Notes under the pieces: generated by a model
Databases searched by the model: none
Told to the model about the DNA's origin: nothing
The model's input: only the letters and a program-made list of their open reading frames with translations
From: Planctomycetota bacterium
GTDB taxonomy: Bacteria; Planctomycetota; SBBH01; JAHFOU01
Length of the DNA stretch: 6,228 nt
Assembly: GCA_023261525.1 (NCBI GenBank)
Contig: JAHFOU010000144.1
Location: forward strand, 1-6,228
Direction: 5' to 3'
Program-made: the position numbers and the translations under genes
In this document: positions 5,950 to 6,228 of the stretch, piece after piece
How positions within the stretch are numbered: position 1 is the stretch's first letter
Layout of the letters: each line of letters starts with the position of its first letter

Positions 5950-6228
5950 GCCAGGCCTCCCACTCCTTCTGAAAGGCCTTCCAGGCCTTGGGCTCGGTGG
6001 TCAACAGGTCCGCGAAACGGCTCTGCCCGGACAGGGCCTGCAGGGAGAGCGCCGCCTGCACCCTCAGGGGAGGATCGGGGTCGGTGAGCAGGTCGATGAG
6101 CGCCGTCCCCACCTCCCGGCTCGCGTGGTTCCCGAGGTAGCGCACAGCCCTCAGCTTGAGGGCTTCGTCGGCCTTGGGATTCCTGAGGACAGCCATCAGC
6201 GCCGTCGCCGTCTCCGGCGTCGTGTCCT
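5927..6228 (-). CDS. HEAT-repeat protein, C-terminal part (start outside window)
   Basis: The minus-strand frame is open from the right edge to a TAG at 5929-5927, giving 99 visible residues. An ATG exists at 6196, but the ten codons before it (reading D-T-T-P-E-T-A-T-A-L) continue the same helix pattern without a break, so the gene most likely starts beyond the window. Two HEAT/PBS-lyase-type helical repeats are visible: one around LKLRAVRYLGNH and the next around LIDLLTDPDPPLRVQAALSL. A Trp-rich amphipathic tail follows, ending in WLRASSLK. HEAT repeats form superhelical protein-binding scaffolds, so a specific function cannot be given from this fragment. It converges on the cytochrome gene and shares 23 bases with it at the 3' ends. 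Confidence 0.75.
   Translation of the reverse strand, partial: DTTPETATALMAVLRNPKADEALKLRAVRYLGNHASREVGTALIDLLTDPDPPLRVQAALSLQALSGQSRFADLLTTEPKAWKAFQKEWEAWLRASSLK
5948..5995 (+). other. Imperfect inverted repeat with AGGCCT palindromes
   Basis: GAGCC (5948-5952) followed by AGGCCT (5953-5958) can pair with AGGCCT (5983-5988) and GGCTC (5991-5995). This gives an 11-base-pair stem with a two-base bulge (5989-5990). A third AGGCCT lies at 5974-5979, and a small CCTT/AAGG hairpin (5965-5968 with 5973-5976) fits in the loop. It begins at the cytochrome stop codon and could act as a 3' structure for that transcript, but there is no T-run, and the bases also encode the end of the HEAT protein. It may be chance in GC-rich coding DNA. 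Confidence 0.25.

Noticed and set aside
1..6228. tRNA, rRNA, CRISPR array, insertion sequence, prophage or defence-system genes
   Set aside because: I saw no direct-repeat array, terminal inverted repeats, transposase or integrase motifs, or RNA-gene signatures; almost all bases are accounted for by the listed genes.

Overview
This is a very GC-rich, densely packed window with five genes reading left to right and one partial gene reading back from the right edge. The codons strongly favour G or C in third position, so many long shadow ORFs appear on both strands. The set suggests a Gram-negative, respiring bacterium: a cytoplasmic signalling cluster, translation genes, and a lipoprotein multihaem cytochrome c. 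My best guess is Acidobacteriota (Holophagae/Geothrix-like). That rests on general resemblance and cannot be proven from this sequence.

Region 1 (1-2744) is a signalling cluster. It holds the end of a small protein resembling the N-terminal module of HD-GYP/HDOD-associated regulators, then an HDOD-domain protein, then a soluble GAF-like/PAS histidine kinase. The first pair is separated by one base and the second pair overlaps by four (ATGA), so the three are probably one translationally coupled unit. No response regulator lies in the window.

Region 2 (2756-4838) holds translation genes: rsfS (ribosomal silencing factor, GTG start behind a strong Shine-Dalgarno) and argS (arginyl-tRNA synthetase). 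The GTG start of argS lies inside the end of rsfS. There is no real gap after the kinase, so transcription probably continues through all five plus-strand genes up to argS. The ArgS protein has an altered HIGH signature, the most notable protein-level oddity here.

Region 3 (4839-6228) begins with a 31-base gap holding a possible -10 box. It is followed by a predicted lipoprotein with five CxxCH haem motifs and a haem-free C-terminal domain. The cytochrome gene ends tail-to-tail with, and overlaps by 23 bases, a minus-strand HEAT-repeat protein whose start lies beyond the right edge. A set of AGGCCT palindromes just past the cytochrome stop could form a stem-loop.

I see no tRNA, rRNA, CRISPR array, insertion sequence or clear phage element. 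Apart from the 31-base gap before the cytochrome gene there is almost no non-coding DNA. Nothing amounts to a clearly new defence or mobile system. The items most worth a second look are the ArgS signature, the haem-ligand count of the cytochrome, and the small-protein/HDOD/kinase unit.
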